DNA of 64,000 bases from an uncultured Clostridium sp. Lineage in GTDB: Bacteria; Bacillota; Clostridia; Lachnospirales; Lachnospiraceae. The stretch spans positions 1 to 64,000 of the forward strand of contig CANPMS010000001.1 of assembly GCA_947575275.1 (NCBI GenBank), read 5' to 3'. Positions 7,519 through 17,800 of this stretch are shown here, piece by piece. A program made the translations under genes and the position numbers. The notes below the pieces were generated by a model. The model saw nothing but the letters and a program-made list of their open reading frames with translations. It was not told the DNA's origin and ran no database searches. Numbering within the stretch: the first letter of the stretch is position 1; every line of letters begins with the position of its first letter.

Positions 7519-10500
7519 ATGGCATTACAAATGATTCTGGGAGGGTCAGGCTCAGGAAAGACTCACTGGCTGTATGACACCGTAATTCACGGGTCTATGG
7601 AAAACCCCGGACAGCAGTATTTCGTGATTGTGCCCGAGCAGTTTACCATGCAGGCACAAAAGGATATTGTTGCCCTCCATCCCTGCCATGGCACTATGAA
7701 TATTGATATTGTCAGTTTTGCCCGGCTCGCCTACCGTATTTTTGAGGAACTGGCAGTGGAAAATCCCCAGGTTCTTGATGATATGGGAAAGACTATGGTG
7801 CTGCGCAAGGTTGCTGCCGCAAAGAAAAAGGAGCTGACTGTGTTTGGAGGACAGCTGAATAAGGCTGGATTTATCGGGCAGATGAAATCCATGATTTCAG
7901 AGTTTTATCAGTACGGTGTTACCCCGGACAAGCTTCTTGAGATGGCGCCCCAGGCGGGCTCTCTTTTATTTCGGAGGAAGCTGGAGGAGCTTGCTCTGAT
8001 ATTTCAGGCATTTCAGGACTATATTTCCGGTCACTATATTGCTGCTGAGGAGGTGCTCGATGTGCTCTGCAGAGTGCTTCCGGAATCGAAACTTATAAAG
8101 AACAGTGTGATTGCACTGGATGGCTATACCGGGTTTACGCCGGTTCAGTACCGTCTGGCAGAGCTTTTTATGGTATATGCAAAGAACGTGGTAGTTACAG
8201 TAACGTCAGACCCGGCGGTCAATATGTATAGGAACCGGGGAATTCAAAACCTGTTTTATATGAGCTGTCAGATGGTTTGCAGACTTACAAAGCTGGCAGA
8301 GCAGAATGGGATTAAAAAGCTCCCGGATAAGTGGCTGTCCGCTGATATTCCGTGTCGGTTTGCAGATAATAAGCCGCTTGCTTTTTTGGAGCAGCATTTG
8401 TTTCGCTTTGGGAGCAGCGTTTATGGACAAACATTAAATTCTGAAATACAGCTTTATCGGGCATCGAATCCTTCTGGTGAAATTGCCCATGTGGCCCATC
8501 AGATCCATCAACTGGTGGCAGACTGTGGGATGCGTTATCGGGATATTGCAGTGATTACAGGGGATCTTCCCGGCTATGGCAGGGAGATTGTGCATCAATT
8601 TGAGAAAAGCGGGATTCCGCATTTTATGGACGACAAGAAAAATGTGCTGGACAATCCCATGGTGGAGTTGATTCGCGCTGCGCTTGAGGCTGTGCGTACA
8701 GATTTTGCCTATGAGAGTGTGCTTCGTTTTCTACGCACAGGGCTGGTGACCCGGGATGAGGAGCGGACAGACCGTCTGGAGAATTATGTGATTGCGTTGG
8801 GAATCCGTGGAGGCAGGCGGTATCAGGAAGCCTGGGAGCGGATTTATCCCGGGGCAGAAACATTAAATTTGTCGGAGCTGAACGCCTTTAAGGATGAGGT
8901 GCTGGCTCCTCTATTTGATATGCAGCAGGCGTTTCGTCAGGAGGCGTTTACAGTTGCCGGCATGGTTCAGGCGGTGAGAGGCCTTCTTGTGTCATGCCGG
9001 GTGGAGGAGAAGCTTGCAGCGTACCAGGAATATTTTGTCCAGCTGGGAGAGTTTCGTCTTGCCAAGGAATACGGGCAGGTATACCATATGGTTTCCGGTC
9101 TTTTAGACCGTCTTGAGGAGCTTTTGGGAGAGGAGAAAATTGGAAATAAGGAGTTTTCGGAGATTCTGGATGCGGGATTTGGTGAGACATTCGTGGGTGT
9201 GATACCGGCCACGGTGGATCGGGTAGTGGTCGGAGACATTACAAGGACGAGGCTGGCTCATATCAGGGTGCTGTTTTTTGTGGGGGTGAACGACGGGATT
9301 GTACCGTCACATAAAGACGGCGGAAGCCTGATTTCTGACAGGGAGCGGGAATTTTTCGGGAAGCACGGCATGGAGATGGCTCCGACTGCCAGGGAGGACA
9401 GCTTTCAGCAGCGGTTCTATCTGTATTTGATGATGACGAAACCTTCTGATAAGCTGTGTGTGTCTTTTGCCCGTGCAGGCGGTGACGGAAAGAGCCGCAG
9501 ACCCTCCTATTTGATTGGGGAGCTGAGGCGGATGTTTCCTTCCCTGATTTGCGGTGAGCAGACGGCAGAGAACGAGACAGACATTTACTCGGAAGAGGAG
9601 GCGCGAGGCCGGCTGATTTACGGATTGCACCGGTTCCGTGACGGAGGGTTTGAAAAGGATGGGATTTCTTCGGAGCAGCGTCAGTTTTTGGAGCTGTACC
9701 GATGGTTCCTGCAGTCCTCCAAAGGAAGACATGAGGCAAAGCTTCTCACAGATGCGGCATTCTATATTTATGAAAGGCGCGGGATTGGTCATGTGGTGGC
9801 ACGGGCGCTTTACGGCAATATACTGAGCGGGAGTGTAACAAGGCTGGAGCAGTATGCTGCCTGCGCCTATGCCCATTTTCTAAAATACGGTCTGGAGCTT
9901 TCTGAGCGCAGGCGCTATGAGCTGGCGGCGGCGGATATTGGAAACCTCTTCCATGACTCTATTGATTTGTGCTTTCGGAAGGTGAAAGAGGAGGGGAAGG
10001 ACTGGAGGAGCCTTTCAGATAAAGAGCGTGAGCAGTTGGTTCATGTCTGTGTGGAGCAGATAACGTCAGAGTACGGAAATACCATTTTAAACAGCTCCTC
10101 CCGAAACGAGTATCTGGCAAGGCGGGTGGAAGCGATTACCCAGCGCACGGTATGGGCGCTTCAGCAGCAGATCCTCCGTGGGGATTTCACTCCAGCCGGA
10201 TTTGAGGTTTCCTTCTCTGCAGCAGATAATTTAAAGGCGATGGAGATTGCTCTATCTGAGGATGAGACGCTTTGCCTGCGCGGGCGGATTGACCGGCTTG
10301 ATTTATGTGAAGACGGAGACCGTGTGTATGTGAAGATTATTGATTATAAGTCCGGAAGCACATCTTTTGATCTTCTGGCGCTTTATTATGGGCTGCAGAT
10401 GCAGCTTGTGGTGTATATGGACGCGGTGCTGGAGATGACAAAGCGGGCTTATCCGGGAAGGGAGATTGCACCTGCAGGAATCTTCTACTACAATATAGCA

Positions 10501-10947
10501 AATCCATTTGTGGATAAGGAGGGGCAGCAGGATCAGGAGAGTGTTGACGGGGAGATTTTGAGAAAGCTGCGAATGAACGGTCTGATTAACAGTGAGCTGG
10601 ATGCAGTCCGTCATCTTGACCATACCATTGAGAAGGAGTCGGATATTATTCCTGTGGTACTGAAGGACGGTCAGGTGCAGGAAGGGAAATCCTCTGTGGC
10701 GAACCGGGAACGATTTGAGGCGTTGAGCACGTTTGTGCGGGAAAAGCTAAAGACTGCAGGACAGGAAATTTTGGATGGGGAGGTGGGGGTCAGACCGTAT
10801 AAGAGCGGTCAGCGGACCGCCTGCGACTACTGTCCTTACCATGCAGTGTGCGGCTTTGATAAAAAGAGCTCCGGGTATGAGTTTAAGAGATGGAAGAACA
10901 GGAAATCAGAGGAGATCTGGGAGGAATTATGTCAGGAAGGGCAGTAA
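7519..10947 (+). CDS. addB: ATP-dependent helicase/nuclease subunit AddB
   Basis: 1142 residues, the normal AddB length. It partners with AddA to resect double-strand DNA ends up to a Chi-like site and load RecA. The N terminus has GGSGSGKT (8-15). The C-terminal RecB-family nuclease domain carries IIDYKSG, and the iron-sulfur cysteines are visible: one in YAACAYAHFL and three in the C-terminal CDYCPYHAVC. The ATG at 7519 follows GAAAGGAG. The 3' end overlaps addA by 19 bases, so the two are translationally coupled and start an operon that may run on into the MATE gene. Confidence 0.97.
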   Translation: MALQMILGGSGSGKTHWLYDTVIHGSMENPGQQYFVIVPEQFTMQAQKDIVALHPCHGTMNIDIVSFARLAYRIFEELAVENPQVLDDMGKTMVLRKVAAAKKKELTVFGGQLNKAGFIGQMKSMISEFYQYGVTPDKLLEMAPQAGSLLFRRKLEELALIFQAFQDYISGHYIAAEEVLDVLCRVLPESKLIKNSVIALDGYTGFTPVQYRLAELFMVYAKNVVVTVTSDPAVNMYRNRGIQNLFYMSCQMVCRLTKLAEQNGIKKLPDKWLSADIPCRFADNKPLAFLEQHLFRFGSSVYGQTLNSEIQLYRASNPSGEIAHVAHQIHQLVADCGMRYRDIAVITGDLPGYGREIVHQFEKSGIPHFMDDKKNVLDNPMVELIRAALEAVRTDFAYESVLRFLRTGLVTRDEERTDRLENYVIALGIRGGRRYQEAWERIYPGAETLNLSELNAFKDEVLAPLFDMQQAFRQEAFTVAGMVQAVRGLLVSCRVEEKLAAYQEYFVQLGEFRLAKEYGQVYHMVSGLLDRLEELLGEEKIGNKEFSEILDAGFGETFVGVIPATVDRVVVGDITRTRLAHIRVLFFVGVNDGIVPSHKDGGSLISDREREFFGKHGMEMAPTAREDSFQQRFYLYLMMTKPSDKLCVSFARAGGDGKSRRPSYLIGELRRMFPSLICGEQTAENETDIYSEEEARGRLIYGLHRFRDGGFEKDGISSEQRQFLELYRWFLQSSKGRHEAKLLTDAAFYIYERRGIGHVVARALYGNILSGSVTRLEQYAACAYAHFLKYGLELSERRRYELAAADIGNLFHDSIDLCFRKVKEEGKDWRSLSDKEREQLVHVCVEQITSEYGNTILNSSSRNEYLARRVEAITQRTVWALQQQILRGDFTPAGFEVSFSAADNLKAMEIALSEDETLCLRGRIDRLDLCEDGDRVYVKIIDYKSGSTSFDLLALYYGLQMQLVVYMDAVLEMTKRAYPGREIAPAGIFYYNIANPFVDKEGQQDQESVDGEILRKLRMNGLINSELDAVRHLDHTIEKESDIIPVVLKDGQVQEGKSSVANRERFEALSTFVREKLKTAGQEILDGEVGVRPYKSGQRTACDYCPYHAVCGFDKKSSGYEFKRWKNRKSEEIWEELCQEGQ

Positions 10948-13900
10948 AATGGACGGCGGAACAGCTTCAGGTAATTGAGAGCCGCGGGGAGAACCTTCTG
11001 GTCAGCGCAGCGGCGGGAAGCGGAAAGACCGCGGTGCTGGTGGAGCGGATTATCCGTTTGGTGACGGAGGGGGACAGCCCCCTGGATATTGATAAGCTGC
11101 TGGTGATGACCTTTACCAACGCGGCGGCGGCTGAAATGCGGGAGCGGATTGGAGCGGCAATCGAGAAGAAGCTTGCGGAAAATCCCGATGATGAGCACCT
11201 TCAGATTCAGTCGACGCTGGTTCACCATGCCCAGATTACCACGATTGACAGCTTTTGTTTACATGTAATCCGGGAGCATTTTAATCTTCTGGACATAGAC
11301 CCGTCTTTTCGGGTTGGGGATGAGGGTGAAATGCTGCTCATGCGTTCAGACGTGATGCAGAACCTGATTGAGGACCGGTATGCAGATGGAAGCGGAGAAT
11401 TTGAGCGGTTTGTGGAAACCTATGCCCATGGAAAGAGCGATGCAGGAATTGAAGACTATATTTTGCAGGTATACAACTTCTCTCAGAGTAATCCCTATCC
11501 GGAAGCCTGGTTTGAGGCATGCCGGGCAGAGCTGGAGATTAAGACCGTGACGGACGACGGCGGAGAGCTGGAGCCATGGGTGGCGTTTCTCGTCGAGGAT
11601 TTAAAGCGGCAGGCGGGTGAGCTGGCGCTTCAGCTGACAGAAGCCCTTTCGGTGTGCCGGGATGACGAGTATCTGTGCGCCTATGTTCCGATGCTGGAGT
11701 CGGATGTATGCCAGCTGGGGAAAGTCTGCGGTGCAAACGATTTTGCAGAAATTTACGGTTATTTGACCGGTATTGTGTGGGAACGTCTGGCCACAGTGCG
11801 CAGTAAGGATGTTGATCAGGAAAAAAAGCAGTATGTGACCGGCTGCCGTGACCGGGCAAAAAAGGCCGTGGGAAGGATGAGGGAGCTTTACTGTTTTGCT
11901 GAGCCAGCAGAGATGTTTGACGATATGGCTCATACCCGTGATGCGACAGCTATGCTTTTGGAGCTGGCAGAGGAGTTTGCCGGGCGGTTTCGTGAGAAGA
12001 AGCGGGAGAAGAACATACTGGATTTTAACGATTTGGAGCATGAGGCTTTAAGGGTGCTCTGGAAAGAGGAGAACGGAGCGCTTGTCTGCACGGAGGCGGC
12101 AGATGAGCTGAGCCGTCAGTATGAGCAGGTTCTGGTGGACGAGTACCAGGACAGCAATCTGGTACAGGAGGCGCTGCTTACTGCAGTTTCGGGAGAGCGG
12201 TTTGGTCATCACAATGTGTTTATGGTTGGAGATGTGAAGCAGAGCATCTATAAATTCCGTCTGGCGCGCCCGGAGCTGTTTTTGGAGAAGTATGACCGCT
12301 ATGAGCCCTACGGGGAGGGCGAAGGAAGTGACAAAAAGATTGAGCTGCACCATAACTTCCGGAGCCGGGAGAGCGTGCTTGGCGGAATCAATGACGTGTT
12401 CTTTCAGATTATGACCAGGAACCTGGGGAATATCCGTTATACAGAACATACAGCGCTTCACCCGGGAGCAACGTTTGCAGAGAGTGAAGAGCCGGAGCGT
12501 CTGGCAGGAATCCCCCAGCTTCTTGTGGTGGATACCGGGGATGGGGCGCTGTCCCAGATGGAGGAGGATGCTGCCGATTATACTGCAAAAGAGATTGAGG
12601 CTAAGCTGATTGCCGCAAAAATCCGGGAGATGACTGACGATGAGCGGGGACTGTTTGTGTGGGATGAAACATATAATGGAACCGGAGGCTACCGGCCTGC
12701 ACGCTACCGTGATATGGTAATTCTGCTCCGCAGCGCCGCAGGCTGGACGGAGGCTCTTTTGTCCGTTCTGATGAATGAGGGAATTCCCGCCTATGCCGAA
12801 TCCCGAACCGGGTATTTTAATACGGTAGAGGTGGAGACGATGCTCAGTCTTCTGTCAGTGATTGATAATCCCATGCAGGATATTCCTCTGGCGGCTGTTT
12901 TAAAATCTCCGGTGGGAGAAGTGAGCGACGCTGAGCTGGCGCAGATGATGGCAGAGTACCGCGCCTTGGCACAGAAGGGACAGGACAGAGGGATTTACGG
13001 TGCAGTACGGCTTGCCATGGAGAAGGGAAATGAGAAGATTTCCCGGTGTATGAAGCAGATTGAGCGGTTCCGCCAGATGAGTACATATCTGTCTGTCCAT
13101 GAGCTTTTATACAGGATTTACGAGGAGACCGGGTATTATCACTATGCTTCTGCCATGCCGGCAGGCGACATCCGCAGGGCAAACCTTGATATGCTTGTGG
13201 AGAAGGCGGCAGAGTATGAAAAGACCAGCTATAAGGGGCTGTTCCATTTTGTCCGTTCTATTGAGAGCCTGAAAAAATATCATTCTGATTTTGGAGAGGC
13301 TTCCACCGTGGGCGAGGAGGATGACACGGTGCGGATTATGAGCATTCATAAGAGCAAGGGGCTGGAATTTCCGGTGGTATTTCTGGCAGGAATGGGAAAA
13401 AAATTCAACCGTCAGGATCAGTATAAAAAGATATTGATTGACGCAGATCTGGGAATTGGAACGGAGTATCTTAATTTGGAGCGCCGTCTGAAAGCGCCCA
13501 CCTTAAAAAAGAATGTTCTCAGGAGGAAGCTGGAGCTGGAGAGTCTGGGTGAGGAGCTGCGGGTTTTGTATGTGGCTATGACCCGTGCGAAAGAGCAGTT
13601 AATTATGACGGGGACTGACCGGTATCTGGCAAAGACCATGGAAAAGTATGCCAGGCTTCCCCTTGTGGACGGACAGCTTCCCTACACGATTCTCTCTGGC
13701 GCAGGCTCATATCTGGACTGGCTTTTGATGACTTCAGGAAGCGGCATGGTACGGATTAAGGTGACGGAAGTTCCGCTTGCGGGGCTGGTGGAGACAGAGA
13801 TGAAACGCCAGGTTGAGAGCCGCAGCTTAAAGGCGCAGCTTGTTGAGCTGGATTTGGAGAAGGAGTATGATGTGGAATATGGAAAGGTTCTCCGCACCCG

Positions 13901-14657
13901 TCTGGATTACCGTTATCCCCACGCTGCAGATATTATGCTTCACACAAAGCTGTCAGTTTCAGAATTGAAAAAGCAGGGACAGCTTACGGATGAGGCGGAG
14001 AGTGTCCGTACACTGGGACCTTTGGATTTAAGCTGGGAAGAGTGGCTGGAAAGCCGGAGAGACATGGAAGCAAGAATCCTTCCGCAGTTTTATGGAAGTG
14101 ATACGGCTCCTGACGGCGGTTCAGGAGCACGCCGCGGCACAGCCTACCATCGGGCTATGGAGCTTCTGCCCTTCCATAAGATGCAGGGACTTGATGATGT
14201 AATCCAGTGTCTGTCTAATATGGTGAAGGAGGGGAGATTTACCGGAGAGAACCTTGAATTAATTGACTGCAGGGATATTTGGAGCTTTCTGGAGTCCGGG
14301 CTTGGCAGCCGGATGCGTTTGGCTCAGGCGGAGGGAAGGCTTTATAAAGAACAGCAGTTTGTTATGGGGGTTCCTGCCCGGGACATGGGTGCAGGTGATT
14401 CTGATGAGATGGTGGTGATACAGGGCATTATCGATGCGTATTTTGAGGAGGACAGCCAGCTGGTGGTGGTAGATTATAAGACTGACCGGGTGAGCCGCGC
14501 TGCCACGCTTGTGGAGCATTATGAGCGTCAGCTGGACTATTATGGGCGCGCTCTCACCCAAATAACGGGGAAGCGGGTGAAGGAGAAAATCATCTATTCT
14601 TTTGCCTTGCAGAAGGAAATTTCCTGTGCTACAATAAAAAAATCTGTGGAAATTTAA
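10929..14657 (+). CDS. addA: ATP-dependent helicase/nuclease subunit AddA
   Basis: 1242 residues. A UvrD-type superfamily 1A helicase with Walker A SAAAGSGKT (26-34), QVLVDEYQDSN (motif II), HHNFRSRESV (motif IV region) and VLYVAMTRAKEQL (motif VI), then a C-terminal RecB-like nuclease domain with VVVDYKTDRV. It unwinds DNA 3'-5' and cuts within the AddAB complex. The start at 10929 is preferred over an upstream ATG at 10890 because GGGAGGAA precedes it and the family begins near this point. It overlaps addB by 19 bases. Confidence 0.97.
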   Translation: MSGRAVKWTAEQLQVIESRGENLLVSAAAGSGKTAVLVERIIRLVTEGDSPLDIDKLLVMTFTNAAAAEMRERIGAAIEKKLAENPDDEHLQIQSTLVHHAQITTIDSFCLHVIREHFNLLDIDPSFRVGDEGEMLLMRSDVMQNLIEDRYADGSGEFERFVETYAHGKSDAGIEDYILQVYNFSQSNPYPEAWFEACRAELEIKTVTDDGGELEPWVAFLVEDLKRQAGELALQLTEALSVCRDDEYLCAYVPMLESDVCQLGKVCGANDFAEIYGYLTGIVWERLATVRSKDVDQEKKQYVTGCRDRAKKAVGRMRELYCFAEPAEMFDDMAHTRDATAMLLELAEEFAGRFREKKREKNILDFNDLEHEALRVLWKEENGALVCTEAADELSRQYEQVLVDEYQDSNLVQEALLTAVSGERFGHHNVFMVGDVKQSIYKFRLARPELFLEKYDRYEPYGEGEGSDKKIELHHNFRSRESVLGGINDVFFQIMTRNLGNIRYTEHTALHPGATFAESEEPERLAGIPQLLVVDTGDGALSQMEEDAADYTAKEIEAKLIAAKIREMTDDERGLFVWDETYNGTGGYRPARYRDMVILLRSAAGWTEALLSVLMNEGIPAYAESRTGYFNTVEVETMLSLLSVIDNPMQDIPLAAVLKSPVGEVSDAELAQMMAEYRALAQKGQDRGIYGAVRLAMEKGNEKISRCMKQIERFRQMSTYLSVHELLYRIYEETGYYHYASAMPAGDIRRANLDMLVEKAAEYEKTSYKGLFHFVRSIESLKKYHSDFGEASTVGEEDDTVRIMSIHKSKGLEFPVVFLAGMGKKFNRQDQYKKILIDADLGIGTEYLNLERRLKAPTLKKNVLRRKLELESLGEELRVLYVAMTRAKEQLIMTGTDRYLAKTMEKYARLPLVDGQLPYTILSGAGSYLDWLLMTSGSGMVRIKVTEVPLAGLVETEMKRQVESRSLKAQLVELDLEKEYDVEYGKVLRTRLDYRYPHAADIMLHTKLSVSELKKQGQLTDEAESVRTLGPLDLSWEEWLESRRDMEARILPQFYGSDTAPDGGSGARRGTAYHRAMELLPFHKMQGLDDVIQCLSNMVKEGRFTGENLELIDCRDIWSFLESGLGSRMRLAQAEGRLYKEQQFVMGVPARDMGAGDSDEMVVIQGIIDAYFEEDSQLVVVDYKTDRVSRAATLVEHYERQLDYYGRALTQITGKRVKEKIIYSFALQKEISCATIKKSVEI

Positions 14658-14687
14658 GTAAGTGTGCACAGGCAGGAGGAAAGGATA

Positions 14688-16022
14688 ATGGTAAAGGATC
14701 TGACGCAGGGGGAACCTCAGGGGCTTCTGCTGCGGTTTACCATGCCGATGTTTATCAGTGTGGTTTTTCAACAACTCTACAACATTGCAGATAGTGTGAT
14801 TGCAGGCAGGTATGCAGGTGAAGATGCCCTGGCGGCGGTGGGGGCGTCCTACCCGATTACCATGATTTTTATGGCGATTGCAGTGGGCTGCAATATTGGC
14901 TGTTCTGTGGTGATTTCTCAATTTTTCGGGGCAAAGCGGTATGATGATATGAAGACTTCGGTATCTACGACTCTGATTTCTGCTATGGCGCTTTCTATTA
15001 TTTTGACAGTGGCGGGTCTTTTATGCAGCCGCAGCCTGATGTATTTCATACAGACTCCGGAAAATATTTTTGAGGCAGGGAATTTGTACCTGAAAATCTA
15101 CATCGGAGGCTTCCTTTTTGTCTTCCTGTATAATGTGGCAACGGGGATTTTTACCTCCCTGGGGGATTCCAGAACACCGCTGTATTTTTTGATTGGCTCG
15201 TCTCTGGGGAATATTTTGCTGGACTACTGGTTTGTTGCAGACTTTGGCTGGGGCGTGGCGGGTGTGGCGTGGGCAACATTTCTTGCTCAGGGCGCAGCAT
15301 GTATTCTTGCGCTTATCGCAATGGTTTTCCGGCTTAAATCCGTGAAAACTGAGAAAAGCCCTGTTTTGTTCTCTGTCTTGATGTTAAAGCGCATTGGTTT
15401 AATTGCGGTTCCCAGTGTGCTGCAGCAGAGCTTTATCTCTATTGGTAATATTTTTGTGCAGGGATTGATAAACTCCTTTGGTTCTTCTGTGATTGCCGGG
15501 TACTCGGCGGCGGTCAAGCTGAATACTTTTACCATTACCAGCTTTACTACTTTGGGGAACGGGGTATCCAACTTTACTGCCCAGAATATGGGGGCGGGAG
15601 AGGTGAACCGGGTGAAGGAGGGGATGAAGGGCGGCATGAAAACAGGACTTTTTCTTGCCTTGCTGTTTCTGTTGGTATTCTTTGGCTTTGGCGGTCTGCT
15701 GATGTCACTGTTTATGGAGCGGGAGAGCGCGGCGGCGATGGCTGTGGGAGTGGAATTTTTGCGGATTGTTTCCCCGTTTTATCTGGTGGTTGTGATGAAG
15801 CTGGTATCGGATGGAGTTCTTCGCGGTTCCGGCTCCATGAAGGAATTTATGGTGGCGACCTTCTCCGATTTGATTCTGCGTGTGGCGTTATCCTTTCTTT
15901 TCGCAAGATTCTGGGGAACAACAGGCATCTGGATGTCCTGGCCGATAGGATGGATGGCAGGAGCTGTACTGTCGCTGTTTTATAGCAAGAGGGTTATAAA
16001 GCGGATAGGGTGTTCGACATAA
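14688..16022 (+). CDS. MATE family multidrug/cation antiporter (1 of 3)
   Basis: 444 residues with about 12 predicted membrane segments in two homologous halves, the MATE layout. The N terminus (GLLLRFTMPMFISVVFQQLY, then ADSVIAGRYAGEDALAAVG) is typical of the DinF/NorM-like clostridial subgroup. These export drugs, dyes or metabolites in exchange for Na+ or H+; the substrate cannot be told. The ATG at 14688 follows GCAGGAGGA. It lies 30 bases after addA with no terminator between, so co-transcription is likely, though a functional link to recombination is not implied. Confidence 0.9.
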   Translation: MVKDLTQGEPQGLLLRFTMPMFISVVFQQLYNIADSVIAGRYAGEDALAAVGASYPITMIFMAIAVGCNIGCSVVISQFFGAKRYDDMKTSVSTTLISAMALSIILTVAGLLCSRSLMYFIQTPENIFEAGNLYLKIYIGGFLFVFLYNVATGIFTSLGDSRTPLYFLIGSSLGNILLDYWFVADFGWGVAGVAWATFLAQGAACILALIAMVFRLKSVKTEKSPVLFSVLMLKRIGLIAVPSVLQQSFISIGNIFVQGLINSFGSSVIAGYSAAVKLNTFTITSFTTLGNGVSNFTAQNMGAGEVNRVKEGMKGGMKTGLFLALLFLLVFFGFGGLLMSLFMERESAAAMAVGVEFLRIVSPFYLVVVMKLVSDGVLRGSGSMKEFMVATFSDLILRVALSFLFARFWGTTGIWMSWPIGWMAGAVLSLFYSKRVIKRIGCST

Positions 16023-16097
16023 TACAACAAAAACAGTAGAAAAACGTTTCGGAAAATGGTAGAATGAGAATCGTTTTACAGGGAAAGAGGACATAAG

Positions 16098-16349
16098 ATG
16101 AGAAACAATAATTTTTGGATACTGTTGCTGATGCTGCTTGCCGGTATCGTCCTTGGCAGCTTCCTTGGGAATCTGGCGCAAGGGGTCAGCGGGCTGTCAT
16201 GGCTGAATTACGGACAGTCCTTCGGGCTTGACTCCCCGTTGGTATTGAATTTCGGCGTGCTGATTATTACCTTTGGGCTTTCCGTCAGGATCACGATGGC
16301 AAGCATTATTGGTGTGGCAATGGCCCTGCTGATTTACCGCTTTTTATGA
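16098..16349 (+). CDS. DUF4321 small membrane protein
   Basis: 83 residues with three hydrophobic segments and a short GLSWLNYGQSFGL loop. This is the DUF4321 layout, a small integral membrane protein widespread in Clostridia, where it often lies near cell-shape and division genes. No function is established. The start at 16098 follows AAAGAGG. A hairpin terminator follows directly. Confidence 0.75.
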   Translation: MRNNNFWILLLMLLAGIVLGSFLGNLAQGVSGLSWLNYGQSFGLDSPLVLNFGVLIITFGLSVRITMASIIGVAMALLIYRFL

Positions 16350-16365
16350 CATGTTTGATAAATCT

Positions 16366-16400
16366 GCTGCCGCAGACTGTCTAAGGCTGCGGTGGCTTTT
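16366..16400 (+). terminator. Terminator after DUF4321 gene
   Basis: GCTGCCGCAG pairs with CTGCGGTGGC (two G-T pairs) around an 11-base loop and is followed by TTTT. Confidence 0.65.
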
Positions 16401-16417
16401 CGTTTCAGGGAGTTCTG

Positions 16418-17800
16418 ATGATGAGGATACAGAAAAAATCGATTCGATCTTATGAGATGGATATGTGCAGCGGACCGCTTTTTATGAAGATTGTGGCATT
16501 TGCCATTCCGCTTATGCTTTCGGGAATTTTGCAGCTTCTGTTTAACGCGGCTGACATTATTGTGGTGGGGCGCTTTGCCGGAAGTGAGTCCCTGGCCGCA
16601 GTAGGCTCTACTTCTGCGCTGATTAATCTGATGGTAAACGTGTTTCTTGGTCTGTCCATCGGCGCAAATGTGCTGGTGGCGCAGTTTTACGGGGCTCAGC
16701 GCATGAAGGATTTAGAGGAAACGGTCCATACGGCAATTCTTCTGGCGGTATTTGGCGGAGCGGCGCTGATTTTCCTGGGGATTTTCTTTGCCGTCCCGAT
16801 TCTGGTGATGATGGGAACGCCTGAGGAGGTGCTTCCTCTTTCCGTGCTTTACATCAAGATTTATTTTCTGGGAATGCCTGTGACCTTGGTGTACAATTTC
16901 GGCAGCGCAATCCTGCGGGCAGTGGGAGATACCAGGCGTCCTCTGTATTTTTTGCTTTTTGCCGGTGTAATTAATGTAATATTGAATCTGATTTTTGTAA
17001 TTGGGTTTTCCATGGGGGTTGCCGGTGTTGCACTGGCCACGGTTATCTCCCAGTGTGTTTCCGCAGCGCTGATTATTCAGTGTCTGGTACGGTCTGATGC
17101 GCCCTATGGTCTGCGGAGGGATAAGTTGAAAATTTCTGCAGAGAAGGTGAAGATGATTGTAAAGGTTGGTCTGCCTGCGGGAATCCAGGGCGCTATCTTT
17201 TCCATATCCAATGTTCTGATACAGTCTTCTATCAACTCTTTTGGCTCAGTGGCTATGGCGGGCAGTACCGCAGCCGCCAATATAGAGGGCTTTGTGTACA
17301 CCTCCATGAATGCGGTGTATCAGACGGCGCTCAGTTTTACCAGCCAGAATTATGGCGCCAGGAAATTTGAGCGAATTACAAAAACCCTTTTGTACTGCCT
17401 TGGGCTGGTGGTTGTAGTTGGGGTGGCGCTGGGAGACGGAGCGGTGATATTCGGACGAAAGCTTTTATCTATTTATTCATCTGACCCCCAGGTAGTTGAA
17501 TATGCCATGATGCGATTGCAGATCATCTGTGGAGTTTATTTTATTTGCGGAATGATGGATACGATGGTGGGTAGTCTGCGTGGACTGGGCTATTCGGTAG
17601 TTCCCATGCTGGTGTCCCTGACAGGCGCCTGTGCCCTAAGGGTGGTGTGGATTCTCACAGTGTTTGGCATGAGCCGGACCTTGGAGGTGCTTTATTTGTC
17701 TTATCCTGTGAGCTGGACGATTACGTTTTTGGCGCATGTTATCTGCTATATTGTAATCCGCCGCAGGATTGCCGGACGGCAGGCAGCCAACATAATATGA
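16418..17800 (+). CDS. MATE family multidrug/cation antiporter (2 of 3)
   Basis: 460 residues, ~12 membrane segments, with FNAADIIVVGRFAGSESLAAVG in the first half and SINSFGSVAMAGSTAAANIEG in the second, both MATE hallmarks. It is clearly a paralogue of, not a duplicate of, the protein at 14688. Exported compound unknown. The ATG at 16418 follows CAGGGAG. Its last 55 bases overlap the 3' end of the convergent TIGR02206-type gene. Confidence 0.9.
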   Translation: MMRIQKKSIRSYEMDMCSGPLFMKIVAFAIPLMLSGILQLLFNAADIIVVGRFAGSESLAAVGSTSALINLMVNVFLGLSIGANVLVAQFYGAQRMKDLEETVHTAILLAVFGGAALIFLGIFFAVPILVMMGTPEEVLPLSVLYIKIYFLGMPVTLVYNFGSAILRAVGDTRRPLYFLLFAGVINVILNLIFVIGFSMGVAGVALATVISQCVSAALIIQCLVRSDAPYGLRRDKLKISAEKVKMIVKVGLPAGIQGAIFSISNVLIQSSINSFGSVAMAGSTAAANIEGFVYTSMNAVYQTALSFTSQNYGARKFERITKTLLYCLGLVVVVGVALGDGAVIFGRKLLSIYSSDPQVVEYAMMRLQIICGVYFICGMMDTMVGSLRGLGYSVVPMLVSLTGACALRVVWILTVFGMSRTLEVLYLSYPVSWTITFLAHVICYIVIRRRIAGRQAANII

